From Nocardia terpenica (GTDB taxonomy: Bacteria; Actinomycetota; Actinomycetes; Mycobacteriales; Mycobacteriaceae), in assembly GCF_013186535.1 (NCBI RefSeq), contig NZ_JABMCZ010000005.1:1426001-1490000 (forward strand): DNA of 64,000 nucleotides, written 5' to 3'. The notes under the pieces were generated by a model, which was not told the origin of the DNA, did not search any database, and worked only from the letters and a program-made list of their open reading frames with translations. The position numbers were made by a program, and so were the translations under genes. Positions 26,312 to 35,022 of the stretch are shown here, in pieces; positions within the stretch are counted from its first letter, which is position 1, and each line of letters opens with the position of its first letter.

Positions 26312-27427
26312 ATGCGATTGGTCATAATCGGCGGCGGCATCCTCGGCACCGCGCACGCCCTGGCCGCGGTCGACCGCGGTCACGAGGTCGTGCAGCTGGA
26401 GCGCGAGACGGAGGCCCGTGGCGCCACGGTCCGCAATTTCGGCCTGGTCTGGGTATCCGGCCGCAGCGCCGACGAATTGGCGATCACGCTGCGGTCGCGG
26501 CAGCTGTGGGAGGAGATCGGCGGCCGGATTCCGGGCGTCGGCTTCCGCCCGGCCGGGTCGATCACGCTGGTGCGGACGGAGGCGGAGCTGGCGGTCGCGG
26601 AGGCCGCCGCGAGCGGACCCACCGCCGCCGAACGCGGCTTCGAACTGCTCGACCCCGAGCGGGTGCGCGCGGTGAACCCGGCGCTGCGCGGGAAATTCCT
26701 TGCCGGACTGCACTGTTCGACCGACGGCGCGGTGGAGTCGCGGCAGGCCATGCCCGCGCTGCGCGCCTACCTGGAATCGACCGGCCGCTACGGCTTCTAC
26801 GCCGGGACCGAGGCGCGCACCGTCACCGGCAGTACCGTGCTCGACGACCGCGGCCGCCGCTGGGAGGCCGATCTGGTGCTGGTGTGCCCGGGCGCCGCGC
26901 ACACCGGCCTGACCCGGGAACTGGTGGGCGACATCCCCGTTCGCCGCGTCCGGCTGCAGATGATGCAGACCGCGCCGCTGGGCGAGCCGCTCACCACCGC
27001 GATCGCCGACGGCGACAGCTTCCGCTACTACCCCGGTTTCGCCGGTCCCGCCCTGGACACGCTGAATCGCGAAGAGTCCCAGGCATTCACGGCCGCGCGG
27101 CACAGGATGCAGCTGCTGTGCGTGCAGCGCCTGCACGGCGGCCTGACCATCGGCGACACCCACGAATACGACGAGCCGTTCGCCTTCGACGTGGACGAGG
27201 CGCCCTACGACCATCTCACCGCCGTCACCGAGGAACTGCTGGGCCGCGCGCTGCCGCCGGTGGTGCGCCGCTGGGCGGGCGTCTACAGCCAGAGCATCGA
27301 CCCGGCCGCGATCGTCACCCGCGTGCGGGCCGCCGACAACGTGTGGGTGATCACCGGGCCGGGCGGCCGCGGCATGACCCTCGGCCCCGCCCTGGGCGCC
27401 GAGACCGCCGACCTGCTCAACCTCTGA
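26312..27427 (+). CDS. FAD-dependent oxidoreductase, TIGR03364 type (aminophosphonate-linked)
   Basis: A 371-residue DAO-fold flavoprotein. The FAD motif RLVIIGGGILGTAHALAA starts at residue 2 and VVQLERETEARGATVRNFG follows. The late VWVITGPGGRGMTLGPALGAETADLL closes the FAD site. This family is known for sitting beside phosphonatase-like HAD hydrolases, and the proposed role is oxidative deamination of an aminoalkylphosphonate to the aldehyde. That is exactly the order here: the HAD gene starts 11 bp after this stop. First gene of the operon. Confidence 0.85.
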   Translation: MRLVIIGGGILGTAHALAAVDRGHEVVQLERETEARGATVRNFGLVWVSGRSADELAITLRSRQLWEEIGGRIPGVGFRPAGSITLVRTEAELAVAEAAASGPTAAERGFELLDPERVRAVNPALRGKFLAGLHCSTDGAVESRQAMPALRAYLESTGRYGFYAGTEARTVTGSTVLDDRGRRWEADLVLVCPGAAHTGLTRELVGDIPVRRVRLQMMQTAPLGEPLTTAIADGDSFRYYPGFAGPALDTLNREESQAFTAARHRMQLLCVQRLHGGLTIGDTHEYDEPFAFDVDEAPYDHLTAVTEELLGRALPPVVRRWAGVYSQSIDPAAIVTRVRAADNVWVITGPGGRGMTLGPALGAETADLLNL

Positions 27428-27438
27428 AGGGAAATCTC

Positions 27439-28146
27439 TTGTCCGACATACGCATCCAGCTCGCCGTGCTGGACATGGCCGGGACCACGGTGGCCGACGG
27501 CGGGCTGGTGCTGCGCGCCTTCGACGCGGCGGCGACCGCGGCGGGCATCCCGGCCGACGGGCCCGAGCGCGACGCCGCCCGGGCCTATGTGGTGGAGACC
27601 ATGGGCCAGTCCAAGATCACCGTTTTCCGCGCCCTGCTCGGCGACGAGGACCGCGCCCGGCTCGCCAATCGCGCCTTCGAAGCCGCCTACGACGAGCTCG
27701 CGGCCGCGGCCACCGCGATTCCCGGTGCGGCCGAGGCGATCTCGCGGCTGCGCGCGGCCGAGATCGCGGTGGCGCTCACTACTGGATTCAGCCGCGGCAC
27801 CCAGGACCGGCTGCTGAATGCGCTGGGCTGGAACGATATCGCCGACCTCACCCTCTCCCCCGCCGAGGCCGGGCGCGGGCGCCCGTATCCGGACCTGGTG
27901 CTCACCGCCGCGCTGCGCCTGGGCGTCGACGCGGTCGATCGCGTTGCGGTACTGGGCGATACGACCAGCGATATCGCCAGCGGCCTGGCCGCGGGGGCGG
28001 GCATCGTCGCGGGCACGCTGACGGGGGCACATTCCGAAGAGCAGTTGCGGGCGGCCGGGGCGACCCACGTGGTGCCGTCGGTCGTCGAGTTCGCCGACCT
28101 TCTCCTCTCGTCATCCCGGAATCCGTCATCACTACAACCCTCCTGA
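27439..28146 (+). CDS. Phosphonatase-like HAD hydrolase (TIGR03351 type)
   Basis: A 235-residue HAD-superfamily hydrolase related to phosphonoacetaldehyde hydrolase. HAD motif I is AVLDMAGTTVADGGLV (the second Asp is replaced by Ala, as in phosphonatases, which use Asp-x-Ala-Gly-Thr). Motif II is in ALTTGFSRGTQDRLL, and motif IV is VAVLGDTTSDIASGLAAGAG. It likely cleaves the C-P bond of the aldehyde made by the FAD enzyme. The start is the TTG at 27439 with AAGGGAAA before it; no ATG or GTG fits. Its last codons run into the first half-element unit of the repeat that follows. Confidence 0.85.
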   Translation: MSDIRIQLAVLDMAGTTVADGGLVLRAFDAAATAAGIPADGPERDAARAYVVETMGQSKITVFRALLGDEDRARLANRAFEAAYDELAAAATAIPGAAEAISRLRAAEIAVALTTGFSRGTQDRLLNALGWNDIADLTLSPAEAGRGRPYPDLVLTAALRLGVDAVDRVAVLGDTTSDIASGLAAGAGIVAGTLTGAHSEEQLRAAGATHVVPSVVEFADLLLSSSRNPSSLQPS

Positions 28147-28252
28147 TCCCGGCACGACAACCCTCCCGATCCCGGCACGACAACCCTCCTGATCCCGGCA
28201 CGCTTTTGGCCGGGATCTACCGCGAGATCCCGGCCAAAAGCACGCCGGGATC
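28145..28252. repeat. Hairpin pair with two 23-bp units inside the phosphonate operon
   Basis: Two 23-bp units begin at 28145 and 28168 (GATCCCGGCACGACAACCCT plus three bases). The forward hairpin begins in register at 28191 (28191-28217, loop ACGCTTTTG). A reverse copy follows at 28226-28252. It lies between the phosphonatase-like gene and the GTG of the binding-protein gene at 28281. In RNA the two long stems could halt or stabilise the transcript, separating enzyme from transporter expression. Confidence 0.85.
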
Positions 28253-28280
28253 ACAAAACCACACGAAAGTTGCAGTCATC

Positions 28281-29336
28281 GTGCGTATTTCGATACCCCG
28301 CCTGGCACGCACCGCGCTGATTCTGGCGTCCGCCACCGCCGTGGCGTTGTCCGCCGCGGCCTGCGGCGGCACCGGCACGTCCGGCGGCGGGCAGACCGTC
28401 ACCGTGTACTCGGCCGACGGCATGGGCGACTGGTACAAGACCGAGTTCGCGAAGTTCAAGGAGCAGACCGGGATTGCGGTGAACGTGGTCGAGGCGGGCT
28501 CCGGCGAGGTGGTGAACCGGGTGGACAAGGAGCAGTCCAACCCGCAGGCCGACCTCGTGGTGACCCTGCCCCCGTTCATCCAGAAGGCGGCCGCGTCGGG
28601 TCTGCTGCAGGCCAGCGGCATCGACACCGGCATGGTGGCCGACACCGACCGCGACCCGAACGGTAAGTACGTCGCGCTGGCCGACAACTACCTGTCCTTC
28701 ATCGCGAATCCGTCGGTGGACACCGGCCGGATCACCTGGGACGACCTGTTGAAGCCGGAGTACGCGGGCAAGATCCAGTATTCGACGCCCGGCCAGGCCG
28801 GGGACGGCACCGCGGTGCTGATCCTGCTGCAGCAGTTGCTCGGCAAGCCCGCCGCGCTGGACTATCTGGGCAAGCTGCAGGCCAACAATGTCGGCCCGTC
28901 CTCGTCCACCGGCAAGCTGCAGGCCAAGGTCGACAAGGGCGAGCTGCTGGTCGCCAATGGCGACGTGCAGATGAACCTGGCCGAGATCAAGGACAAGGGC
29001 TCGAAGTTCACCCTGTTCTTCCCCGCCACCGCCGACGGCAAGCGCAGCACCGTCGCGCTGCCGTACATGATGGGCCTGGCCAAGGGTGCGCCGCACCGGG
29101 ATTCGGCCGCCAAGCTGATGAGCTTCCTGCTCACCGCCGACGTGCAGCGGACGCTGGGTCCCGACGCCATGGCGGTCCCGGTCCGCAAGGACCTGAAGGA
29201 CGCGCCCGCCGCGACCGGCGGCCTGTCCCCCGCCGCGTATCTGAAGGACGTGACGGTCGTGAACCCGGACTGGAACGCCGTGCTGGCCGACCTGGACGGC
29301 GATGTCGCCGCCTATCAGAAGGTGACCGGAAGCTGA
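28281..29336 (+). CDS. Aminophosphonate ABC transporter substrate-binding lipoprotein
   Basis: A 351-residue extracellular binding protein of the iron/2-aminoethylphosphonate type. An N-terminal signal of about 25 residues ends in ALSAAACGG, a lipobox with the modified Cys near residue 27. The mature part starts TVTVYSADGMGDWYKTEFAKF and continues with ADLVVTLPPFIQKA and KIQYSTPGQAGDGTAVLILLQQ, typical of PhnS-like proteins. The start is the GTG at 28281; the upstream open frame is only repeat sequence. It is followed 2 bp later by the ATPase gene. Confidence 0.87.
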   Translation: MRISIPRLARTALILASATAVALSAAACGGTGTSGGGQTVTVYSADGMGDWYKTEFAKFKEQTGIAVNVVEAGSGEVVNRVDKEQSNPQADLVVTLPPFIQKAAASGLLQASGIDTGMVADTDRDPNGKYVALADNYLSFIANPSVDTGRITWDDLLKPEYAGKIQYSTPGQAGDGTAVLILLQQLLGKPAALDYLGKLQANNVGPSSSTGKLQAKVDKGELLVANGDVQMNLAEIKDKGSKFTLFFPATADGKRSTVALPYMMGLAKGAPHRDSAAKLMSFLLTADVQRTLGPDAMAVPVRKDLKDAPAATGGLSPAAYLKDVTVVNPDWNAVLADLDGDVAAYQKVTGS

Positions 29337-29338
29337 GC

Positions 29339-30517
29339 ATGTTCGCATCGACGACCTCCGGCGCCCCGGCCGTTGCCCGCACCGCCGACGACGAGCCCGC
29401 GATAGTTTTCGACCGGATCGGCGTGACCTACGGCCGGGGCCGCCGGACCACTGTCGCGCTGGCCGATTTCACGCTGCGGGTCGCCGCCGGGGAAACCGTT
29501 GCGCTGCTGGGGCCCAGCGGTTCCGGCAAGTCGACCGCGCTCGAGGCGCTGGCCGGATTCGTCCGCCCCACCTCGGGCGCGGTCCGGCTGGCCGGGCGCG
29601 ACGTCACCGACCTGCCGCCCGCCAAGCGCGGAATCGGCGTGGTCGTGCAGTCCTACGCGCTGTTCCCGCATATGCGGGTGGCCGACAATGTGGCGTTCGG
29701 GCTCAAGGCGCAGCGCGTGCCGCGCGGTGAGATCGGCGCCCGGGTCACCGAGGCGCTGGAGATGGTCGGCATGGGCGGATACGCGAAGCGGCTGCCGCGC
29801 GAGCTGTCCGGCGGGCAGCAGCAGCGGGTGGCGATCGCCCGTGCCCTGGCCATCCGGCCGAAGGTGCTGCTGCTGGACGAGCCGCTGGCGGCGCTGGACG
29901 CCCAGCTGCGCCAATCCATGCTCACCGAGTTGCAGCAGCTGCGAAAGGCGTTGCCGGACACCGCGATGCTGTATGTCACCCACGACCAGGACGAGGCGCT
30001 GGCGCTGGCCGACCGGATCGCGGTCATGCGCGATGCCCGCCTGGTCGACATCGACACCGCCGCCAACCTGTGGCAGCGCCCGCCGAGCTCGTTCACCGCC
30101 GCCTTCCTGGGCGGCGCGAACCTGCTGCCCGGCACGGTCGAACGCGTCTCCGGCCGCGCCGCGCTGGTCACCGTCGGCGAACGCACACTGCGCGCCGAGG
30201 CCCCCGAACCCGGTGTGGGACAGCTGGATTGGGCCCCGAACGCGCACGCCCTGCTGTGCGTGCGCCCGCACACGGTCCGCGTGGGCGCGATCACCGACCA
30301 CGACGCCATGCTCGCCACCGTGGTCTCGACCGTATGGCGCGGCGCATCGACCCGCCTGCACCTCGACGTGAACGGGCTGCCGGTGGAACTGGTCGCCGAT
30401 GTGCCCGGCCACGTGGAGGCCGCGGTCGGCTCGGCCGTCGGTGTGCGCCTGCCGGATCCGGCGGGCGTGCTCATCCCGGCCGCGGTCGGCACGCCCGATA
30501 CGGCGGCTCCGGCATGA
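29339..30517 (+). CDS. Aminophosphonate ABC transporter ATPase
   Basis: A 392-residue ABC ATPase of the spermidine/iron/PhnT type. Walker A is ALLGPSGSGKSTALEAL, the Q-loop GVVVQSYALFPHMRVADNVA, the signature LSGGQQQRVAIARAL, Walker B KVLLLDEPLAALD and the switch His YVTHDQDEALALAD. After residue ~250 a C-terminal TOBE-like regulatory domain follows (LLPGTVERVSGRAALVTVGE). It is cytosolic and energises the two permeases downstream. The gene starts 2 bp after the binding-protein stop. Confidence 0.92.
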   Translation: MFASTTSGAPAVARTADDEPAIVFDRIGVTYGRGRRTTVALADFTLRVAAGETVALLGPSGSGKSTALEALAGFVRPTSGAVRLAGRDVTDLPPAKRGIGVVVQSYALFPHMRVADNVAFGLKAQRVPRGEIGARVTEALEMVGMGGYAKRLPRELSGGQQQRVAIARALAIRPKVLLLDEPLAALDAQLRQSMLTELQQLRKALPDTAMLYVTHDQDEALALADRIAVMRDARLVDIDTAANLWQRPPSSFTAAFLGGANLLPGTVERVSGRAALVTVGERTLRAEAPEPGVGQLDWAPNAHALLCVRPHTVRVGAITDHDAMLATVVSTVWRGASTRLHLDVNGLPVELVADVPGHVEAAVGSAVGVRLPDPAGVLIPAAVGTPDTAAPA

Positions 30518-30705
30518 CGGCCCGACCGCGCACAGGCCGGACCGAGCGGTACGCGGCGTCGGGGTGCCACGTCCCGAAACCGCCGGTCTCCCTGCCGAAT
30601 ACACCCGGATGGGCGTATCCCGGCCGCGTGGCGACCGGCGGGCAACGGCGGATCGGGTGCGACAAAAATTTCGGCAGGACTTCGCATTTCGGGAGCCGAG
30701 CATGA
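30514..30705 (+). CDS. Possible small ORF in operon gap
   Basis: A 63-codon open frame starts with an ATG that overlaps the ATPase stop (ATGA). It fills the 184-bp gap before the first permease and ends just inside the permease start. The protein is basic and has no motif or membrane segment. The four-base overlap is the only sign of translation, and the composition looks non-coding. It may serve only as a translational bridge to the permease. Confidence 0.2.
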   Translation: MTARPRTGRTERYAASGCHVPKPPVSLPNTPGWAYPGRVATGGQRRIGCDKNFGRTSHFGSRA

Positions 30706-31601
30706 GCACCTCCGCCATTCTCGAGCCGTCGATGGCGCAGCCGCCACCGACCCGGCCCCGGGCGTCGACCGGCTGGCGGCCGGTGCTGTGGACGCTGCCG
30801 CCGCTGCTGGTGGTCGTGCTCATTGCCGTCTACCCCATCGTGCGGGTGCTCACCGAATCGACCGTGACCCCGCACGGCCGGGGCGCCGGGACCTGGTCGC
30901 AGGTGCTCGGGTCGCGGGCGTTTCGAGATGCGCTGTGGCGCACCGTGTCCATCGCGCTGTGCTCGACCGCGGGCTGCCTGGTGTTGGGCACGTTCCTGGC
31001 CGTGGTGCTGGCGTTCGTGCCGTTTCCGGGTGCGGGGGTGGTGGGGCGGCTGGTGGATACCGTGCTCACGCTGCCGTCGTTTCTGGTCACGCTGGCGTTC
31101 ACCTTCCTCTACGGCACGGCCGGGGCGGTGAACGCACTGATCACGCAGCTCACCGGAAACCGTTCCCCCGCACTGAATTTCCTCAGCACCCCGACCGGGG
31201 TGATCCTTGCCGAGATCACCTACTTCACCCCGTTCGTGGTGCGCCCGCTGCTGGCCGCGTTCGCCCAGCTGCCGCGCGAACAGCTGGATGTGGCCGCGAG
31301 CCTGGGGGCGTCGCCGTGGCGGGTGCTGCGGCAGGTGGTGCTGCCGGAGGCGTGGCCCGCGCTGGCCGCGGGCGGCAGCCTGGTATTGCTGTTGACGCTC
31401 AACGAGTTCGGCATCGTGCTGTTCACCGGCGCGAAGGGCGTGATCACGCTGCCCGCGCTGATCTACACGCGCGGCATCGTCACCTTCGACCTGCCGGGCG
31501 CCGCGGTGCTGGCCTCGGTGCAGGTGCTGCTGTCGCTGGCGCTGTATGTCGGCTATCGGCTGATCTTCGCCCGGTTCACCGGGATTCGGAAGGAGGGCTG
31601 A
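30702..31601 (+). CDS. Aminophosphonate ABC transporter permease 1
   Basis: A 299-residue inner-membrane permease with about six helices, beginning WTLPPLLVVVLIAVYPIVRVL at about residue 29. The EAA loop that contacts the ATPase is QLDVAASLGASPWRVLRQVVLPEAWPALAAG. It resembles the PhnU half of 2-aminoethylphosphonate transporters. The ATG at 30702 is preferred; the long upstream frame overlaps the ATPase gene and is not supported. The second permease starts 2 bp after the stop. Confidence 0.88.
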   Translation: MSTSAILEPSMAQPPPTRPRASTGWRPVLWTLPPLLVVVLIAVYPIVRVLTESTVTPHGRGAGTWSQVLGSRAFRDALWRTVSIALCSTAGCLVLGTFLAVVLAFVPFPGAGVVGRLVDTVLTLPSFLVTLAFTFLYGTAGAVNALITQLTGNRSPALNFLSTPTGVILAEITYFTPFVVRPLLAAFAQLPREQLDVAASLGASPWRVLRQVVLPEAWPALAAGGSLVLLLTLNEFGIVLFTGAKGVITLPALIYTRGIVTFDLPGAAVLASVQVLLSLALYVGYRLIFARFTGIRKEG

Positions 31602-31603
31602 CC

Positions 31604-32401
31604 ATGCTGGTGTGGACGCGGCGCGGCCGGGCCGCGGTGATCACGGTGTTCGCGCTGCTGGTGCTGGTGGTGTTCGCCGCGCCGATCGCGACGGTGGTCG
31701 CCGCCGCGCTGGCCGGGCGCTGGACCGGCCCGCTGCCGACGGGGTTGGGGCTGACCAACTTTCGGCACGCGCTCTCGGGCGAGCAGGCCGCCAGCCTCTC
31801 GGTGAGCCTGCAGACCGCGCTGCTGGCCGGGGCGATCTCACTGGTGCTGGGCACCTGGGCGGCGCTGGCGGCGCGGGAGGCGCCGGGCTGGTGGCGGCGC
31901 GTCACCGATGCGGTGTTCCACCTGCCGGTGGCGGTGCCGTCGGTGGCGATCGGTCTCGGCATGCTGATCGCCTTCAATCAGCGGCCGATCCTGCTGGGCG
32001 GCGCGAAATGGATTGTGATCGTGGCGCATTCGGTGCTGGTGCTGGCGTACGCGTTCAGCGCGGTGTCGGCGGCGCTGGATCGGCTGGACCCCGCCTACCG
32101 GCAGGCCGCCGAATCGCTGGGCGCGAGCCCGGCGCGGGTGCTGGCGCGGATCACGCTGCCGCTGCTGCTGCCCGCGCTGGGCGCGGCGGCGGGGCTGGCG
32201 ATCGCGCTGTCGATGGGTGAGCTCGGTGCCACCGTCATGGTGTATCCGGCGACCTGGAAGACGCTGCCGGTGACCATCTTCGCCGCCACCGACCGCGGGG
32301 ATGTGTTCGGCGCGGCGGCCGACACCACGGTGCTGGTCACGCTGACCCTGATCACACTGCTGGTGCTCGGCCGACTACGGGGACGCGCCGCCCTGCGCTA
32401 G
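31604..32401 (+). CDS. Aminophosphonate ABC transporter permease 2
   Basis: A 265-residue permease with about six membrane helices (first AVITVFALLVLVVFAAPIATVVAAAL) and the EAA loop YRQAAESLGASPARVLARITLPLLLPALG. It is the PhnV-like partner of permease 1 and the last gene of the operon. The strong inverted repeat at 32427-32459 ends the transcript 25 bp further on. Confidence 0.88.
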   Translation: MLVWTRRGRAAVITVFALLVLVVFAAPIATVVAAALAGRWTGPLPTGLGLTNFRHALSGEQAASLSVSLQTALLAGAISLVLGTWAALAAREAPGWWRRVTDAVFHLPVAVPSVAIGLGMLIAFNQRPILLGGAKWIVIVAHSVLVLAYAFSAVSAALDRLDPAYRQAAESLGASPARVLARITLPLLLPALGAAAGLAIALSMGELGATVMVYPATWKTLPVTIFAATDRGDVFGAAADTTVLVTLTLITLLVLGRLRGRAALR

Positions 32402-32426
32402 CGCACGGCCACTCGGGGATGGAGCG

Positions 32427-32459
32427 GGCGTGCCGCGCCAGTCGACAGCGCGGCACGCC
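32427..32459 (+). terminator. Strong hairpin after the phosphonate operon
   Basis: A 12-bp GC-rich stem (GGCGTGCCGCGC pairing with GCGCGGCACGCC) around a nine-base loop lies 25 bp after the last permease gene and before the convergent DUF4254 gene. There is no U-run, which is common for terminators in high-GC actinobacteria. Confidence 0.7.
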
Positions 32460-32513
32460 GGGCGGGGCGCCCCGTTGCGCCCGCCGTATGAGGCGAGCAA
32501 CGTCCCGGCTCGG

Positions 32514-32957
32514 TCACTGCTCCGGCAAACGACGGCGGCCACCGGCCACGTCGATTACGAGATCAGTGTAGCCGTCGACGAGTTCGGCCAGGTGATACCA
32601 GTGTTTATGGGTCTTGTCGCTGCGCGGTCCGTCGCTGTCGATGGCCTGATTGGCATCGACCCAGCTGCGGGCCATGCGGTCGACGACGGCACCGAGGCTC
32701 TCGGTGTGCAGCGACGCGCCGTTGCGATGCTGCGGCAGCTCCTGTTCCACCCATTCGTTGATATCGTCGACGAGTTCGCCTCGACGGCAATCGATCTCGG
32801 TGAGCAGGAGGGGGTCGTGCAGTTCCGCCCGGCGGGCGTGCAACTCGGCCAGGGCATGGGCCGAGCGCAGCAGCACCCGGTCCTGGAACCGACGGCCCTG
32901 GAAAGCGCACAGCAATTGCGGTGCGGTCGGCAGCACCCCAGCTATCGACGTGGTCAT
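32514..32957 (-). CDS. DUF4254 domain-containing protein
   Basis: A 147-residue, mostly helical soluble protein. It fits the DUF4254 family: an early LLCAFQGRRFQDRVLL, the acidic ELHDPLLLTEIDCRRGELVDDINEWVEQ, and TESLGAVVDRMARSWVDANQAI. The function is unknown; some relatives are linked to glycan loci, which is not the case here. The ATG at 32957 is used; the longer frame to 33095 adds unlikely sequence. It is convergent with the phosphonate operon. Confidence 0.72.
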   Translation of the reverse strand: MTTSIAGVLPTAPQLLCAFQGRRFQDRVLLRSAHALAELHARRAELHDPLLLTEIDCRRGELVDDINEWVEQELPQHRNGASLHTESLGAVVDRMARSWVDANQAIDSDGPRSDKTHKHWYHLAELVDGYTDLVIDVAGGRRRLPEQ

Positions 32958-33345
32958 GATGGCTCCTCGAGCGCACCCGAATGTATCACTAATCGCACCA
33001 ACATAATTGACTCCGGATTCGGCTGTACCGGTCATCGGATCGGTGTTCGCAACTAGGCTAGCTCGGATCTTGCTCTTACAGATGCAAGAACGCAAGATTG
33101 CGTCCGCATTGCTGCCGTCAAGGTGTGCTTACGGCGTGTCGCGAGTCATGAGGGCGTCCACCACCGAATTCCGGGGTCCGCGGCCCCTACCAGGACCGTT
33201 GACCAGATTCGAATCTACCCAGGCAGATCGGTAAAGCCATACCTATTTCGCCCTCTTTCGCGCCAAACCCCTATCCACCCCGGTTCTCGCCCGAAAAACT
33301 GAGCGACCGGTCGGGTCAAACATAATTCTTTCACTAACGGCGATC

Positions 33346-34080
33346 TTGCAGCTAATCATTGCACGGGAACGTACCTTTCGGCCCGATACCGCTTCGGAGT
33401 GGCGCGGAACCGACCGCGGCGGCGGTGCGGGACGGTTCCGGTTGCCCGCTCCCGCGCGGCACCGGGCGCGAATCCGTGCAGGGGATCAGGTCCCGCTCGC
33501 CGCCCGGGCGACCGAGGCCGATATCGCCGCTGCCGCAGCGATTCTGGATCGGCTCAACGTGTCCGTCGACGATCTGCTCGCCAGCCGCCGGGAACGACCG
33601 CCCTCGCCGACATGCACCGAGTACGTCCCGATCGTCTACGCGGCGATGAAACCGACCCGGACCCACGACAACCACCTGTCGTACTGGAAAAAGATCGTCA
33701 AACACTGGCCGAACCGCCGCATCGATGAACCCACCCCTACGGAGCTGGCGCAGCTGATCAACATCATCCGCAGTGAACGGTCCCTCCGCAGTACCGATCG
33801 TGGTGGGCAGGGAGTCGCCCGCGCCGCCACGGACGCCCTGCGATGCCTGTACCGCCACGCCGAACGGGACCGCATCATCGACATCGACGACAACCCCGCG
33901 CGTCAGCTCGACCGCGCACCGCAACAGAAGTCGAGCCGTCGCGCGCTTCCCGACACGCTGCTCGGGCAGATGTACGACGTCGCCGCCGACGGCAGCATCT
34001 ACACCATCGCCGACATCGATGAAGTCGCCGAAGCGCTGTCCTGGCTCACCCACGAACGACATCCCCTCGCACCCGAGTAA
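33346..34080 (+). pseudogene. Truncated tyrosine-recombinase (integrase), catalytic domain lost
   Basis: From about residue 55 the frame encodes the N-terminal part of a phage-type integrase: the SAM-like core-binding domain (YVPIVYAAMKPTRTHDNHLSYWKKIVKHWP), TPTELAQLINIIRSERS, ARAATDALRCLYRHAERDRII, and the start of the next domain (SSRRALPDTLLGQMYDVAADGS). The rest of the catalytic domain with R-H-R-Y is missing; the reading drifts into unrelated sequence and stops at 34080. The first ~50 codons are also doubtful. It is a relic of an integrated element and marks the edge of the accessory region. The 250 bp upstream (33096-33345) are AT-richer and hold no gene. Confidence 0.7.
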
Positions 34081-34108
34081 ACAAAGGCTGAGGCGGATAC
34101 CCGACGAT

Positions 34109-34139
34109 CGAGCCCCCGACCGAGAAGGTCAGGGGCTCG
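34109..34139. repeat. Large inverted repeat beside the integrase relic
   Basis: CGAGCCCCCGACC and GGTCAGGGGCTCG form a 13-bp stem with one mismatch and a five-base loop, 28 bp after the integrase stop. The right arm runs into AGGGGCTCGAATCCCGG, which looks like the T-arm of a tRNA 3' end, the usual target of such integrases. It may be a terminator, a recombination-site relic, or both. No complete tRNA can be folded here. Confidence 0.5.
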
Positions 34140-34328
34140 AATCCCGGAGCGCCGCAGCGCGAATTGGTATGGCAGGTGGTGACAGCTGCGGCTATCGACA
34201 GGGTGAGCCTCTTCCCGCGGGCCACACCTCGGGTGCGGCCGCACCCGAGGTTTGTCGGTACCTTGATCGGGACTGATCGTTTTCTCAGGTATGATTTGGG
34301 TGACGATTACTTGTGGAGGGGTGGATCG

Positions 34329-34967
34329 ATGACCGCCGAACCCGGTGCCCGCAACCGCACCGACCGCCGCCGGGAACGCACCCGCAACGCGTTGCTGGAC
34401 GCGGCGCGGAAGTTCTTGTCCGAGGGGCGGTCGGCGGTCAGCATTCAGGAGATCACCGATGCCGCCGACGTCGGGTTCGGGTCGTTCTACAACCATTTCA
34501 CCTCCAAACAGCAGTTGCTCGACGAAGCGGTGCGGTCGGCGCTGCAGGTCTACAGCGAGTTGCGGGATGGGATCGTCGAGTTGTACGACGACCCGGCGGA
34601 GGTGTTCACGGTGAGCTTCCGCATGACCGGCCGCCTGCAACGGCAGATCCCCGAGATGGTGCGGGTCGTCCTGAATTCCGGCATGTCGATCATGCTGCGC
34701 GAGCAGGGCCTGGCCCCGCGCGCCCGCCATGACATCATCGCCGCTCAGCAGGCGGGCCGGTTCGAGCCGATGGACCCGGACGTGGCCGTCATGGCCGCCG
34801 GCGGCGCACTGCTGGGATTGCTGCAACTGCTGGATGCCCGGCCCGACGCCGACGCCGCGGCACTGACCGACGAGATGACCTACCACGTGCTGCGCATGTT
34901 CGGCATGACCAAGCGCTCGGCGCAGAAGCTGACCTCTGCCGACCTGCCGCCGCTGCCGCAGGTATAG
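34329..34967 (+). CDS. TetR family regulator of the meta-cleavage region
   Basis: A 212-residue TetR-type regulator. The N-terminal helix-turn-helix lies at about residues 14-60 (RERTRNALLDAARKFLSEG through SIQEITDAADVGFGSFYNHF), followed by the usual TSKQQLLDEAV. The C-terminal ligand domain includes MVRVVLNSGMSIMLREQGL. The start is the ATG at 34329 after GGAGGGG. It is convergent with the degraded end of the aromatic-degradation operon and is its likely controller, but no repeated operator proves that. Confidence 0.85.
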   Translation: MTAEPGARNRTDRRRERTRNALLDAARKFLSEGRSAVSIQEITDAADVGFGSFYNHFTSKQQLLDEAVRSALQVYSELRDGIVELYDDPAEVFTVSFRMTGRLQRQIPEMVRVVLNSGMSIMLREQGLAPRARHDIIAAQQAGRFEPMDPDVAVMAAGGALLGLLQLLDARPDADAAALTDEMTYHVLRMFGMTKRSAQKLTSADLPPLPQV

Positions 34968-35022
34968 CCGGTCGCGGCCCGCCGCAGGACAGGGCGGGTT
35001 TCCCGGGCCGTGCCGGTCGGCA

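Noticed and set aside
26506..28146. A 546-residue protein spanning two phosphonate genes
   Set aside because: The first 310 codons are a shadow frame of the FAD oxidoreductase; only the part from the TTG at 27439 is the HAD hydrolase.
34085..34170. tRNA gene at the integrase relic
   Set aside because: Only the T-arm-like part can be seen; no acceptor, D or anticodon stem pairs properly. It is kept only as a possible att fossil.
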